From assembly GCF_964199755.1 (NCBI RefSeq), contig NC_133901.1, positions 27,368,397 through 27,432,396 on the forward strand: a stretch of 64,000 nucleotides of DNA. Direction: 5' to 3'. This document shows positions 45,801-57,820 of this stretch, one piece after another; within the stretch, counting starts at the first letter, position 1, and each line of letters opens with the position of its first letter. Made by a program: the position numbers and the translations under genes. This DNA is from Larus michahellis. Lineage: Eukaryota > Chordata > Aves > Charadriiformes > Laridae. A model generated the notes under the pieces. The model saw only the letters and a list, made by a program, of their open reading frames with translations, was not told where the DNA came from and did not search any database.

Positions 45801-48770
45801 TCAGGGATGGTCTCACCCCTCTGGCAGGGAATGGGATCTCTGCAGAGGTTGTGTGCCCAGATTGCAGGGGGCGGGAGTGGATGCATCTTCCTTGCTGCCC
45901 TGCACAGCAGGGAGAGGCCGGCATCTTGCAGATGCTTTTGCAATGTGAGCCCCGAGGTGCTGTGAACATACTGGGGCTGCTGGGTTTTGGTGCTCTCCCC
46001 AGTGATGTCTCCCTTTGATGTCCTCCTCTTGCTTCCTGTCCCCTATCAGAGTGGTCACAGCGTGGCGAGGCTGCCTGGGGAGGCACAGATGGGTCCAGCA
46101 GGTCCTGTGCCACCGCAGCCACCTGCCTGCCCCCCGCTCCTGGCTCGGTGCCCTGGGGTCTCCCCATCCAGCTCCTCTGATGCCACCTCCATCAACTCGG
46201 AGCTCGAGGTCAGTGTCTGCTCCTGGCTCTTCAGGCGCTGTTTCTTCTCCCTTGGGGCTCTGCCCTGATGCACTGTGTTCATTAAGGCATCCACCCCATA
46301 GAGTGACAGCCCTGGTGTCAGGGTCAGGTCTCGATCCCTGTTCAGACATGCCCAGGGTGCTGCTGAGGTGCACAGGCTGCTCTGCAGAAGAGCTCAGAAA
46401 AGGAGAATGGAGGCTAGCTTGTTCTATCAAGGCAGGTGAGCCACCACAGAATCTCGCACAAGTGTGCCAGCCCTGTTCGCAGCATCACCTGCCCACCTGG
46501 GAAGTCCCCATCCATGGCTCCTCCTGAAAAGGCTGGAGCCAGGGTTCTAGGCTGTCCCAGGCTCACTCAAAGGTCTTTATACTCTGAGCTGTAGCTGACG
46601 TGGTCCTACAGAGAAGATGCTGTGAAAAGAAGGAATTTCACAGGGCTCCCCTTGGGTAGTGTTACATTGTCCCTTCTCTTTTTGTCTGCCTACTAGTTAG
46701 TGGAGTTTTATTATCAGGAGAAGGGCAAGACTTGCACCTTTTCAGAGCTTTCCTGGTACCTCCTTAGTGCAAGACCTGGTCTTGCTTAGTTTCTCCAAAG
46801 GGCCTTTTCCATCCAGGCTGCTGCTGTTGGCTGCAAGAGGGTTTCAGTGCAGGTCACCCTGGTGCAACACTGGCCCCAGCTCTGCCCTGGAGGTCCAGAA
46901 GGCTGGGGCTGTCCTTCACACAGAGGGCTGCCACTGCACGTCAGAGCTGCTGCCGAGGCCATCCACCTACTAGAAAATGTGCTTTGCAGAGTCTGTTTTG
47001 CGGGAGAGCAGTATTTTTTACTCTACCCCTGAAAATGGAAGCACCGTGGGTGAGCAAGTGAGAGGGATGCCAGGATGCGTTCACCGACTGCACATCCCTG
47101 AGCTGCTCTGCTGCGGGGTGCTGCGGCTCTTCTAACGCTGTGGTCCATGGCAGGTGATGTACCAGCCTCAGTCCCCTCAGCTTGGCAGAGCCAGCACTAC
47201 ACAAAAAAGTCCTTTGCCTGGCAGGGTCAGGTGTCTCTGACTTTTTCCTGACACCTCAGCCCAAGGGTCAGTGGGATGATGACTTTTGCACCAGGGAGTC
47301 CTGCAGCGAGGGGCTGCTGTGCGAGCATCTCGCCAGCTTTCTGCAGTCACTGCCTGGTCCAAAACTACTTCATTACTTCTCTGGAGGAGGCTGAAATCCT
47401 TCTCTGCTGCCGTTAGGGGCCGGCCTTTCCAAGGCAGAGGAGAGCAGCCCTGGCAGAGCAGGAGGGCATCCCCAGAGCAGCAGTGCTGGGTCCTGTCCCA
47501 GCCAGGGATCCCAGCAGAGGTGCTGGTCCCCAGGGACCCCCCACCATACACCCCTGCAGGGTGGCACACCAACGAGCTGTTCCCAGCCAGCCTGCACAAA
47601 ACGGTGGTCAAGAGGACCACGGTGGGAGAAGCAGTTCTTGCCTTGGCAAGTGAGGAGTTGGGGTCCTTTTTTTAGTTGTTATTTTTTTTTTCTTTCCCTT
47701 TTGCAGAAAAAATATTGGGAGAGGGGCAGGGAGCAGCTCCCCAGGCCACCTCAGAGTATAATCTCTCAGCGCTAAATGCCTGAGGTGCCCAAAAAGAGAG
47801 GTCATGGGGAGGACAAGAGGAAAAGAAACGACTCCTGAGTCAGAGGAACAACCCGGCCCCAGTGTTTTTTTTTGTTTTTTTTTCTTGCTGCAGCGGTGGG
47901 AAAAGGGTCTGTCCCTTTTGGGTGGTGTCAGGGCGGGAGGGCTGCACTTGCCGGATGGAGCAGGCTTGGGTTTGCCCTCCTGGAAATGTTCCCCTCTGAT
48001 TCCCCAGCCCCTTGTCACTGAGGAGTCATAGCAGTTGAGGCAAAGAAACAGAAACATCGTCATGCCCCTGACGGGAAGTTCCCGCCGTTCAGTCAGGTTT
48101 TTGTGCCTGCACAGAGCCAAGGGAAGCTGGAAGCCCCTGCAGAGCCCCTTTATGTTAGCTGGTGGTGGTGAACCAGCCTGAGCATCATCTGGGGCTTTAC
48201 AGGGTGTTTAGCAAGAGTTGTCTCTGCTGAGGTGGCTCTCCGAACCGGCTCTGCTCCCAGCAGCACAGGGGGATGCTCAGGAACTGTTGCTGTGGGGGTC
48301 TCAGTGAGAAGGGATTCTCCCTCTCTTGACCCACTCCACATCTCACTTGGCCGCCCCCCCCGTGTGCTCCCGAGCCCCCCCCTCACGTTCCTGGGCAGGG
48401 TGGGGGAAGCACGTGAGAAAAATGGAAACCAGCCTTGTTCTGCTTTGAGCTTTGCTTGCGTTGTTGCGGAGAAAGGGAGAACCAAATACTTTCTATTTTC
48501 CAACCTAGCCAATTCCCCTTTTGGCAGGAGGCAGCGTGTCCCCCGTGCTGCCCCCAGGGAGCGGTGCTGCCCGGCCATCCCTCCCACCCGGCTGCGGCAC
48601 CACCTGCTCCTTTCTCTTCACAGTGGGACTTCGAAGACATGACAGTGCAGTGGAGCCGGCCCAGCCCTGCTGCTCAGCCTTGCTCCGTGCTGAGCCCCGG
48701 CACCTTCAGACAACCTGCAGCCCCTCCGAGACACCCCAAGCACCCATCCCCGCAGCCGAGCAAGCAGTAA
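42802..48770 (+). CDS. TMEM44: TMEM44, seven-helix transmembrane protein (10 coding exons)
   Basis: CDS exons: 42802-42932, 43033-43156, 43356-43449, 43729-43904, 44338-44424, 44691-44861, 44996-45121, 45638-45742, 46050-46208, 48624-48770. They sum to 1,320 nt, giving 439 residues; all phases agree. The ATG has A at -3 and G at +4. Hydrophobic segments lie at about 25-47, 60-82, 86-105, 132-150, 179-198, 213-233 and 243-267. A six-Arg cluster (about 123-128) precedes helix 4. Conserved anchors with mammalian TMEM44 include FTGAY-like LTGAYMAMADIIRFLL, LALALPLSVG, the NWVPL...LVQQ exon, SSSSDATSINSELE and the terminal WDFEDM. The C-terminal third is hydrophilic and Pro/Ser-rich. The molecular function is not established; expression in taste cells has been reported for the mammalian gene. 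Intron 6 is U12-type. The short exon found between the last two exons in mammals is present but seems to lack a donor. Confidence 0.92.
44862..44995 (+). other. TMEM44: TMEM44 intron 6: U12-type GT-AG intron
   Basis: The intron begins with GTATCCTTT (44,862-44,870), the exact minor-spliceosome GT donor consensus. It has ACCCTTAAC at 44,977-44,985 as branch site (consensus TTCCTTAAC). The presumed branch A at 44,984 is 11 nt from the acceptor AG at 44,994-44,995, with no polypyrimidine tract between. The join ALDVA/LLFIACTAK restores the seventh membrane helix seen in the family. Length is 134 nt and phase is 0. Confidence 0.92.
45122..45637 (+). other. TMEM44: TMEM44 intron 7, in-frame and stop-free
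   Basis: The intron (516 nt, exactly 172 codons) has a weak donor GAG/GTTTAT and a good acceptor TTTGCAG. The reading frame stays open from exon 7 through the whole intron into exon 8, so retention would insert 172 residues without a frameshift. Removal of the intron is supported by the family match EEEE/AANWVPL. Confidence 0.75.
47707..47775 (+). other. TMEM44: TMEM44 penultimate mini-exon lacking a splice donor
   Basis: After a good acceptor (TTTTGCAG, ending 47,706) the sequence encodes KKYWERGREQ. This matches the ten-residue segment (QKYWEALNSEQ-like) that precedes WDPEDM in mammals. The mammalian junction would fall after 47,736, but the next bases are CTCCCC, not GT. Reading on gives twelve more residues and TAA at 47,773-47,775. 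So this exon is either skipped (exon 9 and the last exon are both phase 0) or used as an alternative terminal exon giving a protein of about 413 residues. Confidence 0.6.
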
Positions 48771-50045
48771 CCAGCAGAAGGTGCTTCCTCGGGGCTCTCC
48801 TGGGAGAGGTGATAAGCTGTGGGGTGCTATCACAGGCTGCCATGCTGTGCCTGGAGCACTGCCTGCATGGAGTGGTGACAGCTTCCAGTGTCTCCTTTCA
48901 CCCTTGTCCCGCTGCAAAGAGGTGCAGGGTCCCCCTTCCTGTTGCTGTTGGCTGCACTCCCTGGAATTGGGGCTGCGGGAGAGGTGCAGCCTCACGGCTG
49001 GGTTTAAACCAGCAGTGTCCTCTCTTGGTTGGGCTGGTGTTTTCCCCAGCCTTGGGGTTACAAGCCCTGCTCGGTCATGCTCTGCAGCCTCTGGAGTGGA
49101 AGCCTGCTGATCCGCCCAGCGAGGCAGGAGAGGGACAGTCCCCACTGTGGCTGCCATGCTTCCTGGTCATCCCTGACTGCTGAACACTAGCCTCACAAGC
49201 CAAGGACCAGCGAGACAGAAACCCACCTGGAAGATTATATGTGTCTTAAGTGCTGTATGTGGGGGATGGACCCATCACTCGTGGGCTCCCTGGTGGGTGC
49301 CGGCTGCCATAAGGGAGGGCGCTGCCACTTCCTGTGATGGGGAGGTGGATTTCTTGCCCTGGCATGATTTTGTGCATAAAAAGTGCATGGTGCAGATCAG
49401 GGGAAGCTGCAGAAATGTAGGAGCCCACGGAAAGGTCAGGAGGGAGCAGCCCGTTTGCATCCACGGGGCATGACGTGTTGAAGTGCCTTGGGCCACGTGT
49501 GCGCTGGTGCAGCTGCAGCGCGGGGATCCCCAGGACCCTGCAGCCCACGCTGATGGATGTGTTGCACGTGAAGCACTGCTTTGGCTCAAATCTCATCTGT
49601 GTCTTTCAAATCCATGGGCTGTGCCCTGCTGTACCATCCCCAGGACGCTGCAGGGGAAGACCTGGCCGGCCTGGACACTCGTCTGGAGGGAGAGGGTCCA
49701 GGATGGGGACTTGGGGACCTGTCTGGCTGCTCTCCTGCTCCTCTCTGTTACAGAGCACAGGGGAAGAGAAAATCTTCCTGCACAGGAACGCAGTAGAGAG
49801 CACAACTGGGGCCAGCTTGCTCCCTGCAGCCGGAGCTCAGCTCTTTGCCCCAGGGTGGGTGGTGGTGGTGGCTCCTACAAGGAGCACATCAGGGAAAGAG
49901 CTTTTTGCTATAACCCTGGGCTGACAGTGTCTTCCACGGTCTTTTCTGAGGTGCTAGTGGCTTGTAGCTGTTCTTCCTTCCCAATGGTACACATCCTCCT
50001 CTGGGCTCTGCTCTGGCTAAATAAACTGGAAGAGAAAAAGAAACA
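48771..50045 (+). other. TMEM44: TMEM44 3' untranslated region
   Basis: This runs from the stop codon at 48,768-48,770 to the likely cleavage site shortly after AATAAA at 50,020. It is about 1.27 kb and GC-rich, with no repeat family seen. Confidence 0.55.
50020..50025 (+). terminator. TMEM44: TMEM44 polyadenylation signal (AATAAA)
   Basis: A canonical AATAAA is followed 20-40 nt later by an A-rich stretch and a GU-rich element (GGTGTTTCATTG). It is the first canonical signal noticed downstream of the TMEM44 stop. Confidence 0.65.
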
Positions 50046-53000
50046 GGAGGCTACGGTGTTTCATTGCCATGGTCAAATCTCATCAAGCCACGTTGCCTGG
50101 CACTGCCACCCCTCCAGGCGAGCGGCTGAGCTGCCTGCCTTGGGCAGTGGCAAATGCACAGGGTGAAGTTTAGTGGGGTGAGGATGGGGCCCTGGGGTGG
50201 CCAGACCCTGACTGGTTCGTCTGCAGCAGCAAAAGGAGCCTTTGCAGAGCCCCTGCTGATAAGAAGCGCCTGCATTCATGTTTCCAAAGGCCTGGGCGAA
50301 TTGCTGAGTGGCGAGGCTCAGAAATCCAGACGCCAGACAATGGAAAGGCTGGAAACATAAAGGAAAGGAAATTCTTCTGCTGTATTGCCTTTCCTATGGC
50401 GATAAGATAACCCAAAGCGAAACAAAAGTCTCAGCTGCAGACGGTGGGGTGGGCACCTCGGCTCCTCTCTAAAGCGCGGGAGGATGCCTATGGGAGCCAG
50501 GATCCCCAAGCCAGCGGGTGGCTGTCGCACAGGGCAGCCCTGTTTGCGGTGCTTTGCAATGAGTCCTGGAGCAGCAGATAGCCTGGACTGCTCCTGCTCC
50601 ATCCCGTGGGACCACCCGTGTCCATCATTTGCGCACTGGCAAGAGAAATCTTACTTTAAATGCTCTGGAAGAGCGCCCAAAGCTGGTGGCAGAATGTGTT
50701 GAAAGGGTCTAGCACCGCTGAGTGGCTGGGGGACGGAGTGACAGGACAGAGAGCGTGTCCATGTGGACAGAGCTGGGAGCAGGATTAGCTGCTGCCATAG
50801 GAGAGGCTGGTCAAGGGCTGTGTGGGAGCTGCTGGGATGGATCCGTGACATGCCAGTGTGTGTGCAGGGCTGGGCATCCCCCAAAGCGCCCAGAGCTGTG
50901 CAGGGCACGAGAAGAGGAGCAAGAGTGGCCTCTGAGTAAGAACAGAGGTGAGTGTCTGAAGAGGTGTCCTGTCCCAAAGAGGGGATGTGATGGGGTGGGC
51001 GCCATCAGGGCAGCAGAGGAAAGGAAAGGATGAACGCCTCTGCTGCATCTCAGAGCACGGGGACAGGGAGGTCTGAAGTGAAGCTGGCCAGAGACAAGTT
51101 CAGATTACAGCCTGCGGGCTCAGAGCAGGCCCAAATTAACTGCGGAAACCATTGTGGGCTATTTTGGGCATTGAGACGGGGATGAATGATGAGTGGAGTT
51201 CAGGGAGGGAGGCCGGGTCTGCCCCTGTGGCTCAGGAAGCCCCGGGCTGTGGCCGCCGGGAGCGGCAGGGCGGCTGCAGGAGGTCACCCCGCGCTGCCCT
51301 GCTCCGCTCTGGCCCCAGAGCTGAGCCACTCCCGGGACCGAGGGCTGATTCAGTGTCCCATCATTAACAGTAGAACTTCAGACGGCAGCGGGATGGGTGC
51401 TGTGCCCCGCTTCTCCTGGGGGGTCGCAGGGTGGGAGCTGTGAAGGGGCACAGCAGTGTTTGCTCGGGCTGTGGGAAGGGATGTCACAGGCTGCACGGAC
51501 CCGGGCGAAAGGAGGAGCTCTGCAAGAGGGTGCTGAGGCTTTGGCACATCTCACATCGCTGTGGTTTGCAGCTCTACCCACTCTCTGCCCTGGGGCGCAG
51601 TGGTGGGAAATCAGTGGTCTCAGCCCTGTCAGGTCTTGTATCGGGCCCACCGGGGTTTTTTGCTCTTTGGTTTTACACTGGCAGCCCAGCTCTGGGAAGC
51701 GGAGGGCTGAGCTGTAGGCACAGGGAGACATGCAGGAATCCGGACAGTGGCAGCTGGATTGACGGTCGTGATGCTTGCAGCACCTGGCAGTCTGCCCCTT
51801 CGTCCTGCCTTGGGAAGCAGGACTTGGCAGCAGAGCAACAAAGGGCACAAAGCGCCGTTAATACGGGGCAGGATTGCACATCCGTGCAGTTCGGTTTGCT
51901 GCCACCTCTCTGCCCACTCCCTCTAGCCCTCAGTGGCTGCTTCTGCTGGGGTATTTGGGGAGCTACCCATGGCACCGGCACCTCTGATGGAGATCACCAC
52001 ACCAGCAGCCACAGTCACGCTTGGGGGGATGAAGAGCTCTGTACAGAGCGCACTGGAGCATTCCCAGCACGGACCTGCTGCAGCCACGCATTGCTCAGGC
52101 AGTTGTGCGATGATGTTGGCTGCATGCACCCGGCATGGCCTCTGTGCTGTCACCCCTCCCAGGCAAGTGGACCGAGTGGGCCAGGCAGGCGTCCCCTGCG
52201 TGACATCATTGCAGGCTTGTTCTGGCTCTCTTGATGGCCACCACAGCTGCCTTTCAGGTCGTCTTCTGCCCTGTGGCTTGCAGCAGAGGTGAGTGGAGCA
52301 CCTGCTGCTCCCTGCTCTGCCAGTGGATGTGGTTTGTGAGGTATCTGGACCCACTCAAGAGGCTTTTTCAGTGCTCCCAGCCCTGCCAGGGCAGGTCCCT
52401 GGGTGGCCTCACAGCAGCGAGGAGTGGAGAGATGGCAGGAGTGACCTGCTTTCCTCCCTGCGGGGATGCTCTGCAGGCGGGGATGGGTGCGTGGGCTGCT
52501 CTTGGGCTTCCCAGTGAGATGACATAAGCTCTTCAGGCGATGATCCTCTTTGCCCTGGGACTGGGAACAACGTGCCTCCTGTTGCAAGGGGTGTTTCAGG
52601 GACCGAGCCGTCCCTAGAGCCAGGCTGAGCGCCCTGTGGGCAGGACGGCTGCTGGCCAGGCTGCACCCCCCGTGCCGGGGCAGCACAAAGCTGAGTGAGT
52701 GCCTTTGAAGGGCCCTGCACTGCTCTTGGACAGGATCTGAGCAGCCATTGTGCAAAGCAAAACAAACCCTTCCTATCGTGTCAGCGGCTCAGAGGGTGGC
52801 TCTGCTTCCAGCTGCGGGGCTGAAGAGTGAGCGCGGCCCTGCCAGAGCCTGCTGATAACCATCTCCCTTTGCAAAAGAGTTCAAGTCCCCGCTCCTGCTC
52901 CCAGAGGGTGATGTCACTTTATCAGCACTTGAAGGCTCCTGATAAAGGGATCAGTCTAACTCCAACGGCATCCCCACCAGGGCTGCAAACACAATGCACG

Positions 53001-54655
53001 GGGCTCAGCCAAAGCGAGTGTGGCCGGGCCCCCCCATGCTCTTTCGCCTTCGGGAGGGTCGCGGCTGCCTGGACCCCGCACGATGCAGCGCCGGGGCTGG
53101 GAACAATAGTGGCCGTGGCATTGCTGCAGGCAGGGTGGACGATTACCAAAAATCATGTGCTTACCCCAGCTGCGACAGAGGCAATTTGTCAAAGTCCCAT
53201 TTTCCTTTCCCTGATAAGATAGGGCTCATGGAGTACAATAATGCCTTCCTGAGATACAAATGTGGCTCTTCTACCCGTCACACACGCAGGGGAAGCTAAT
53301 TTTGGTCTTGCTGGGCTGGCAGAGGCAGAGGACACCTCTGCCTGTGCCGGCGCCGTGGTCCTAGGGGCAGAGTGACTCTCGAGCCCTGAGGACCAGGACA
53401 GCCCCAGGAGCAGCAGGGTCACACTGGTTCCCTGCCGGCACTCCTGGAAGGTGCCACGGCTGCAGAAGGAGCTGTTGCCACTGGCTTTGTGATACGGAGC
53501 CGATACAATGCAGCACGATGCTGCAGTCCTGCCGACACCCGCTAAACCCTGCCTGAGGCTGGGGCAGGCAGCACCATCAGTGCTCCCCCTTACCTGTGCA
53601 GGCACTCAACACACGTCGCTGCACCCTCACACCCTCCTCCCTCCCGTGCTTTGGGCATTATCCTATCCTAAAGGTGGCACCGTGGTGCGAGGCCAGTGTT
53701 CGTGCCCTGGCCAAGGAAAGCTGCCTGTTCCCAGCTGCCTGCACCATGGCTTGCTGGCCGAGCACGGGCAGGATGGCGACCCCGGGTGCCTGCGGCAAGC
53801 CGGTCCCTCCGCAGGCAGCTCCAGTGCCACCACAACCTCAAGAAGAGAGCAGTAAATGGCATCACTGACAGAGGCAGACTTTATCAAACCCCCAGCCTCC
53901 CTGGGAACCAGACCTTTTTAATAATATGTATAATATTTGTGGGTGCTGGATCTGGCCTTCCTCAGGAGGGTAGTGAGTAGCACACCCCTCCGGCAGAGCC
54001 GACATTTCCATTTTGGCATATTGCTTGGGATGCACTTTCTGCACAGTTTGAAATCTGAGCATAATACTATCTTCATGAACCACATTCACCAGTCTGATAA
54101 TGTGACCTGACAAAAGGTCAATGGAAAAGTTAATATAATTTATTGGCTGATTTAAAAAAAAAAATCTAATCATCTGTTTTTCCTTTTTCCTGACCCCCCA
54201 CCCGCACCCAGCGCCCTGCTGACTTTTTCCAGCCATTTCCAAAACAATGGCCAGGGTGGGAATGCTCTGAGCGGGCGCAGCTTTGGAGGAGGCTTTTCCT
54301 GAGGGGCTGCAGCCACATCCGTCTGCCTGGGCTCCCCCTCCTCGAGAGGTGAGCAGGGGATGCCGTGGTCACCAGCCTGGCCAGGGCCAGGGCCGGCACC
54401 AGGTCAGGTTTGGGCAGACATAGCGGTTTCAGTAGGTTTTCTGGGTGTCCTCTGCACCACGGGGTGACTTGAGCTCACCTGCTTTGGGCCTGAAGGGGGA
54501 CATTAATCTCTGCTGGTTTTGTAGCTGTGGACGGGAGGGAAGGAGAGTCCAGCCAGGTCCCTGGGTGTCAGGCACAGCTGCTGGAACAGTGTGGTCTTGG
54601 ATGAAGGCATCAAGGGCCCCAAGAAGGTCCTCTCCATGGACACAGCCCTTTGGGG
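50046..54655. other. gene-free region downstream of TMEM44
   Basis: GC-rich sequence with mutually conflicting open frames and no recognisable exon. By human synteny ATP13A3 should follow TMEM44, but I found none of its conserved P-type ATPase coding sequence. An AT-rich patch lies at about 54,020-54,180. Confidence 0.5.
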
Positions 54656-54656
54656 A

Positions 54657-54725
54657 GGTCTCCATCAGCACAGGAAGGTCTCCGTCTCCATCAGCACAGG
54701 AAGGTTTCCATCTCCATCAGGAAGG
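54657..54725. repeat. short tandem repeat, about 26-bp unit
   Basis: About 2.5 copies of a unit containing CTCCATCAGCACAGGAAGGT. The copies differ by a few substitutions and one internal CTCCGT/CTCCAT step. Confidence 0.75.
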
Positions 54726-54806
54726 CTGCAGGCAGCCCCGGTGCAGTGCACAGGCATGAGCACACGGGTGCATTCCTTCACACGCACGTGTGAGCCAGTG
54801 GGACGT

Positions 54807-55389
54807 TGTCGTGGTGTCAGCTGGGACAGAGTTAACCTTCTTGCTAGCGGCTGGTATAGTGCTATGTTTTGGGTTTGAGGTGAGAAATGCTTTTGGTAGC
54901 ACACTGGTGTTTTTTAGTTGTTGATAAACCCACAAGGCCTTTTCTGCCCCTCACACCATCCCACCAGCAAGCAGGGTAGGAGAGCAGAAGAATCTGGGAG
55001 GGGACACAGCTGGGACAGCTGACCCCAACTGAGCAAAGGGATATTCCATACCACGTGAAGTCATGCTCAGCCTATAAAGCTGTGTGAAGAAGGAAGAGGG
55101 GAGACATTTGGAGTGACGGTGTTTGTCTATCCAAGTAACCGTTGTGTGTGACGGAGCCCTGCTGTCCTGGAGATGGCTGAACACCTCCCTGCTAATGGGA
55201 AGCAGTGAATGAATTCCTTGTTTTGTTTGCTTGTGTGCGCGGCTTTTGCTCTACCTGTTAACTGACTTTATCTCAACCCACGAGACTTTTTCTCACTTTT
55301 ACTCTTCTGATTCTCTTGCTCACCCAAACTGGGGGGAGTGAGCGAGTGGCTGTACAGTTCTAGCTGCCAGCTGGGGTTAAACCAGGATA
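54807..55389 (+). mobile_element. avian endogenous retroviral solo LTR with 5-bp target duplication
   Basis: A 583-bp element begins TGTCGTGG and ends CCAGGATA (degenerate TG...CA termini). It is flanked on both sides by GACGT, at 54,802-54,806 and 55,390-55,394. It resembles the widespread avian LTR family with the segment GGGACACAGCTGGGACAGCTGACCC and the downstream GGGATATTCCATACC. A TATA box (TATAAAG) lies at 55,073-55,079. No internal viral genes are present, so it is a solo LTR left by recombination between two LTRs. The 5-bp duplication suits an ERVL-like (class III) element. The family name is not assigned. Confidence 0.85.
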
Positions 55390-55394
55390 GACGT

Positions 55395-57088
55395 GCTGTC
55401 ACGCAAGGTCCCCTCTTCCTTGCACAGTCCTCCCTCCAGGTTTCCCAGCCACCAAGAGCATGCAGTGGCTCGCTCAGCCTGGGGCAGGGGGTTGAAAACT
55501 GCTTCACCCCATAGCTACAAGCAACCACTTGTCTCCTCGCACCCTGGAGCCTGCAATGTCTGCAGAGCCCAAGAGATGTCTGGAACAAGCAAGCAGGCAG
55601 ATGGTTGTCAGGGCATGACCTGTCCTGAGGAGGCAGATGAGCTTGCTTCATTAGGGTGGAGTTGCAAAAGCAATTAGTCATTTCTTATGCTAATACCTTA
55701 CAGATGCAAAAGAAAGGACCCCAGAGGGCAAGGGATGGTGGAGAGGATCTAGCTGCTTCTTGTTCAGCATTAGCTGCTGTTTAGAAGTGGTGGCTTTGGA
55801 GCTGCCAACCTGCTGAGCTGAGTGAAGGAGGGCTAGGGAAAACCATCTTCTGGCATGGGCTGGGGGAAGGAGAAAGCCTGGAGCTGCCCATCTCTGTTAG
55901 GCTGCAGCACTGGGCATGGAAAACCCCTGTCTCCTGGCAGCAAGTGACTGTCCTTCACGGTTTCTTTGCAGCACCGTCTCCAGGCCTGGCTGCTGCTGAG
56001 GAAAGGCTGGAGAGATGGAGGGAGCCTGAGCAGTGCGGCTTGGAAAGCAGGGGGCAAAGGGACAGCAGGTAACTTCTAAAGTCTGTACTTCCAGAAAAGC
56101 AAAATGAGCCTCAAACATGATCTTGTTGCTTGTCTTCCTAAGGCTTTCTGCCTGCCCTAGGAACTGCTTTTCAGTGTCTTGTGGGTGAGTTGATGTCCTC
56201 TGGCTCTTGCACAAGGTGTTTGCACACCAGCACTTTTAGCTCCAGCTGGTGCCGGGCCACATGGGGCTGGGCACACTGGTTCCAAGGGCAGCGATGCCAC
56301 CAGTCTGCAGGGCGGTCAGGGAGCCACTTAGGTGGCACAGGGCATTGCAGAAGCATAGCTTCTCAGACCGTAACAAACTTGTGGGCTTTGCCCATTTAGT
56401 TGAAATAACAGAGATGAAAAAGTTATTAATGAAGATGACTGACAGTGGGCCGAATGACCAGACAGCGTAACCTGTCTAGCCTCCTTCTCCAAGGTGCCAT
56501 GCCAAGGAGAGGGGACGCACCGCTCTCTGAAAGCAGACACGGCCCAGCCTTACTTTGGAGAGCATAAAGCAGAAGAAAGACTTCCCGGCCCTCCGCTTTG
56601 TTGTGACAGCACCGACTGCCGGTCTGCCGGGTGATTTCCCAGGAGGTGCTGTGAGAACAAGGTTGCATAAGTCACTTCAGCAATAACTCTGCTTGCTCAG
56701 CCCTGGACCACGCTGTTAAAATCGTGTCTCCAGGCACAGCACAGGTTAGGAGTTGTTCTTTAACCTGGCAGGACAGGGGCATCTTGGTTTGAGATCTGTG
56801 GTGAACCCCTGGAGCAGCTAGGGATGCCAAATGCCTCCCTCCTACCCCTCCTGCCCATGTTGCAGTCCCTGGTGAAGCAGCAGTAACAGGGAGGTTTATG
56901 TTTGATTCCCTGAGGGGAGGGTACACAAGCTGTCTCCTTATCCTGGGTTTCAGTGTGCTTCAGCTCTTTACTGCATGCTTGTCCACTCTGGCCCAGTTCC
57001 CCTCAGAGATGGAGGAGATGGTGGTCTGCATGGACCTTCAGCCTGGCCCGGGATGGCTGTAAGAGCTGCTGCTTCTCTGCAATTGATG
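55395..57088. other. gene-free interval between LTR and CR1
   Basis: No exon or RNA gene is recognised. A faint CR1-like resemblance near 56,390-56,450 is too weak to call. Confidence 0.5.
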
Positions 57089-57820
57089 TCATAGAACCAC
57101 AGAATGGTTCAGGTTGGAAGGGACCTTGAAGATCATCTACTTCCAACCCCCTGCCATGGGCAGGGACACCTCCCACTAGACCAGGCTGCTCAAAGCCTCT
57201 TCCAGCCTGGCCTTGAACGCTTCCAGGGATGGGGCATCCACAGCTTCTCTGGGCAACCTTTTCCAGTGTCTCACCACCCTCACAGTAAAGAATTTCTTCC
57301 TGATATCTAATCTAAATCTCCCCTCTTTCAGTTTGAAACCATTACTGCTCGTCCTGTCATAACACTCCCTGATAAAGAGTCCCTCCGCATCCTTGCTGTA
57401 GGCCCCCTTTAGGTACTGGAAGGGGCTCTAAGGTCTCCCCAGAGCCTTCTCTATTCCAGGCTGAACAACCCCAACTCTCTCAGCCTGTCCTCATAGCAGA
57501 GGTGTTCCAGTCCTCTGATCATCTTCATGGCCCTCCTCTGGACCCGCTCCTACAGGTCCATGTCCTTCCTGTGCTGAGGACTCCAAACGCAGTACTCCAG
57601 GTGGGGTCTCACGAGAGCAGAGTAGAAAGGCAGAATCGCCCCCTTCGACCTGCTGGCCACACTGCTGGGATGCAACCTAGGATGCGGTTAGCTTTCTGGG
57701 CTGCAAGTGTGCATTGCCAGCTCATATTGAGCTTCTCATCCACCAGCACCCCCAAGTCCTTCTCCTCAGGGCTGCTGTCAGTCCATTCTCTGCCCAATCT
57801 GTATTTGTGCTTGGGATTGC
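57089..57820 (-). mobile_element. 5'-truncated CR1 LINE (3' end)
   Basis: The interval matches the avian CR1 3' region, inserted on the minus strand. The left end carries the complement of the CR1 terminal repeat (ATTCTGTGGTTCTATGA on the minus strand). The characteristic 3'UTR follows (GGGACCTTGAAGATCATCTA, GACACCTCCCACTAGACCAG, GTAAAGAATTTCTTCCTGAT on the plus strand). At 57,625-57,815 the minus strand encodes the C-terminal end of the CR1 ORF2 product (SPEEKDLGVLVDEKLNMS). The reverse-transcriptase core is missing and the frame is degraded, so the copy is inactive. The copy has diverged from the CR1 sequence I recall, but I did not measure by how much. Confidence 0.95.

Noticed and set aside
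44660-46018. 452-codon continuous plus-strand frame
   Set aside because: It is not a separate gene. It contains TMEM44 exons 7 and 8 in their true frame plus open introns 7 and 8, and reads exon 6 in the wrong frame.
56390-56450. Possible ancient CR1 fragment
   Set aside because: Only a few short words resemble CR1, which is not enough for a call without alignment.
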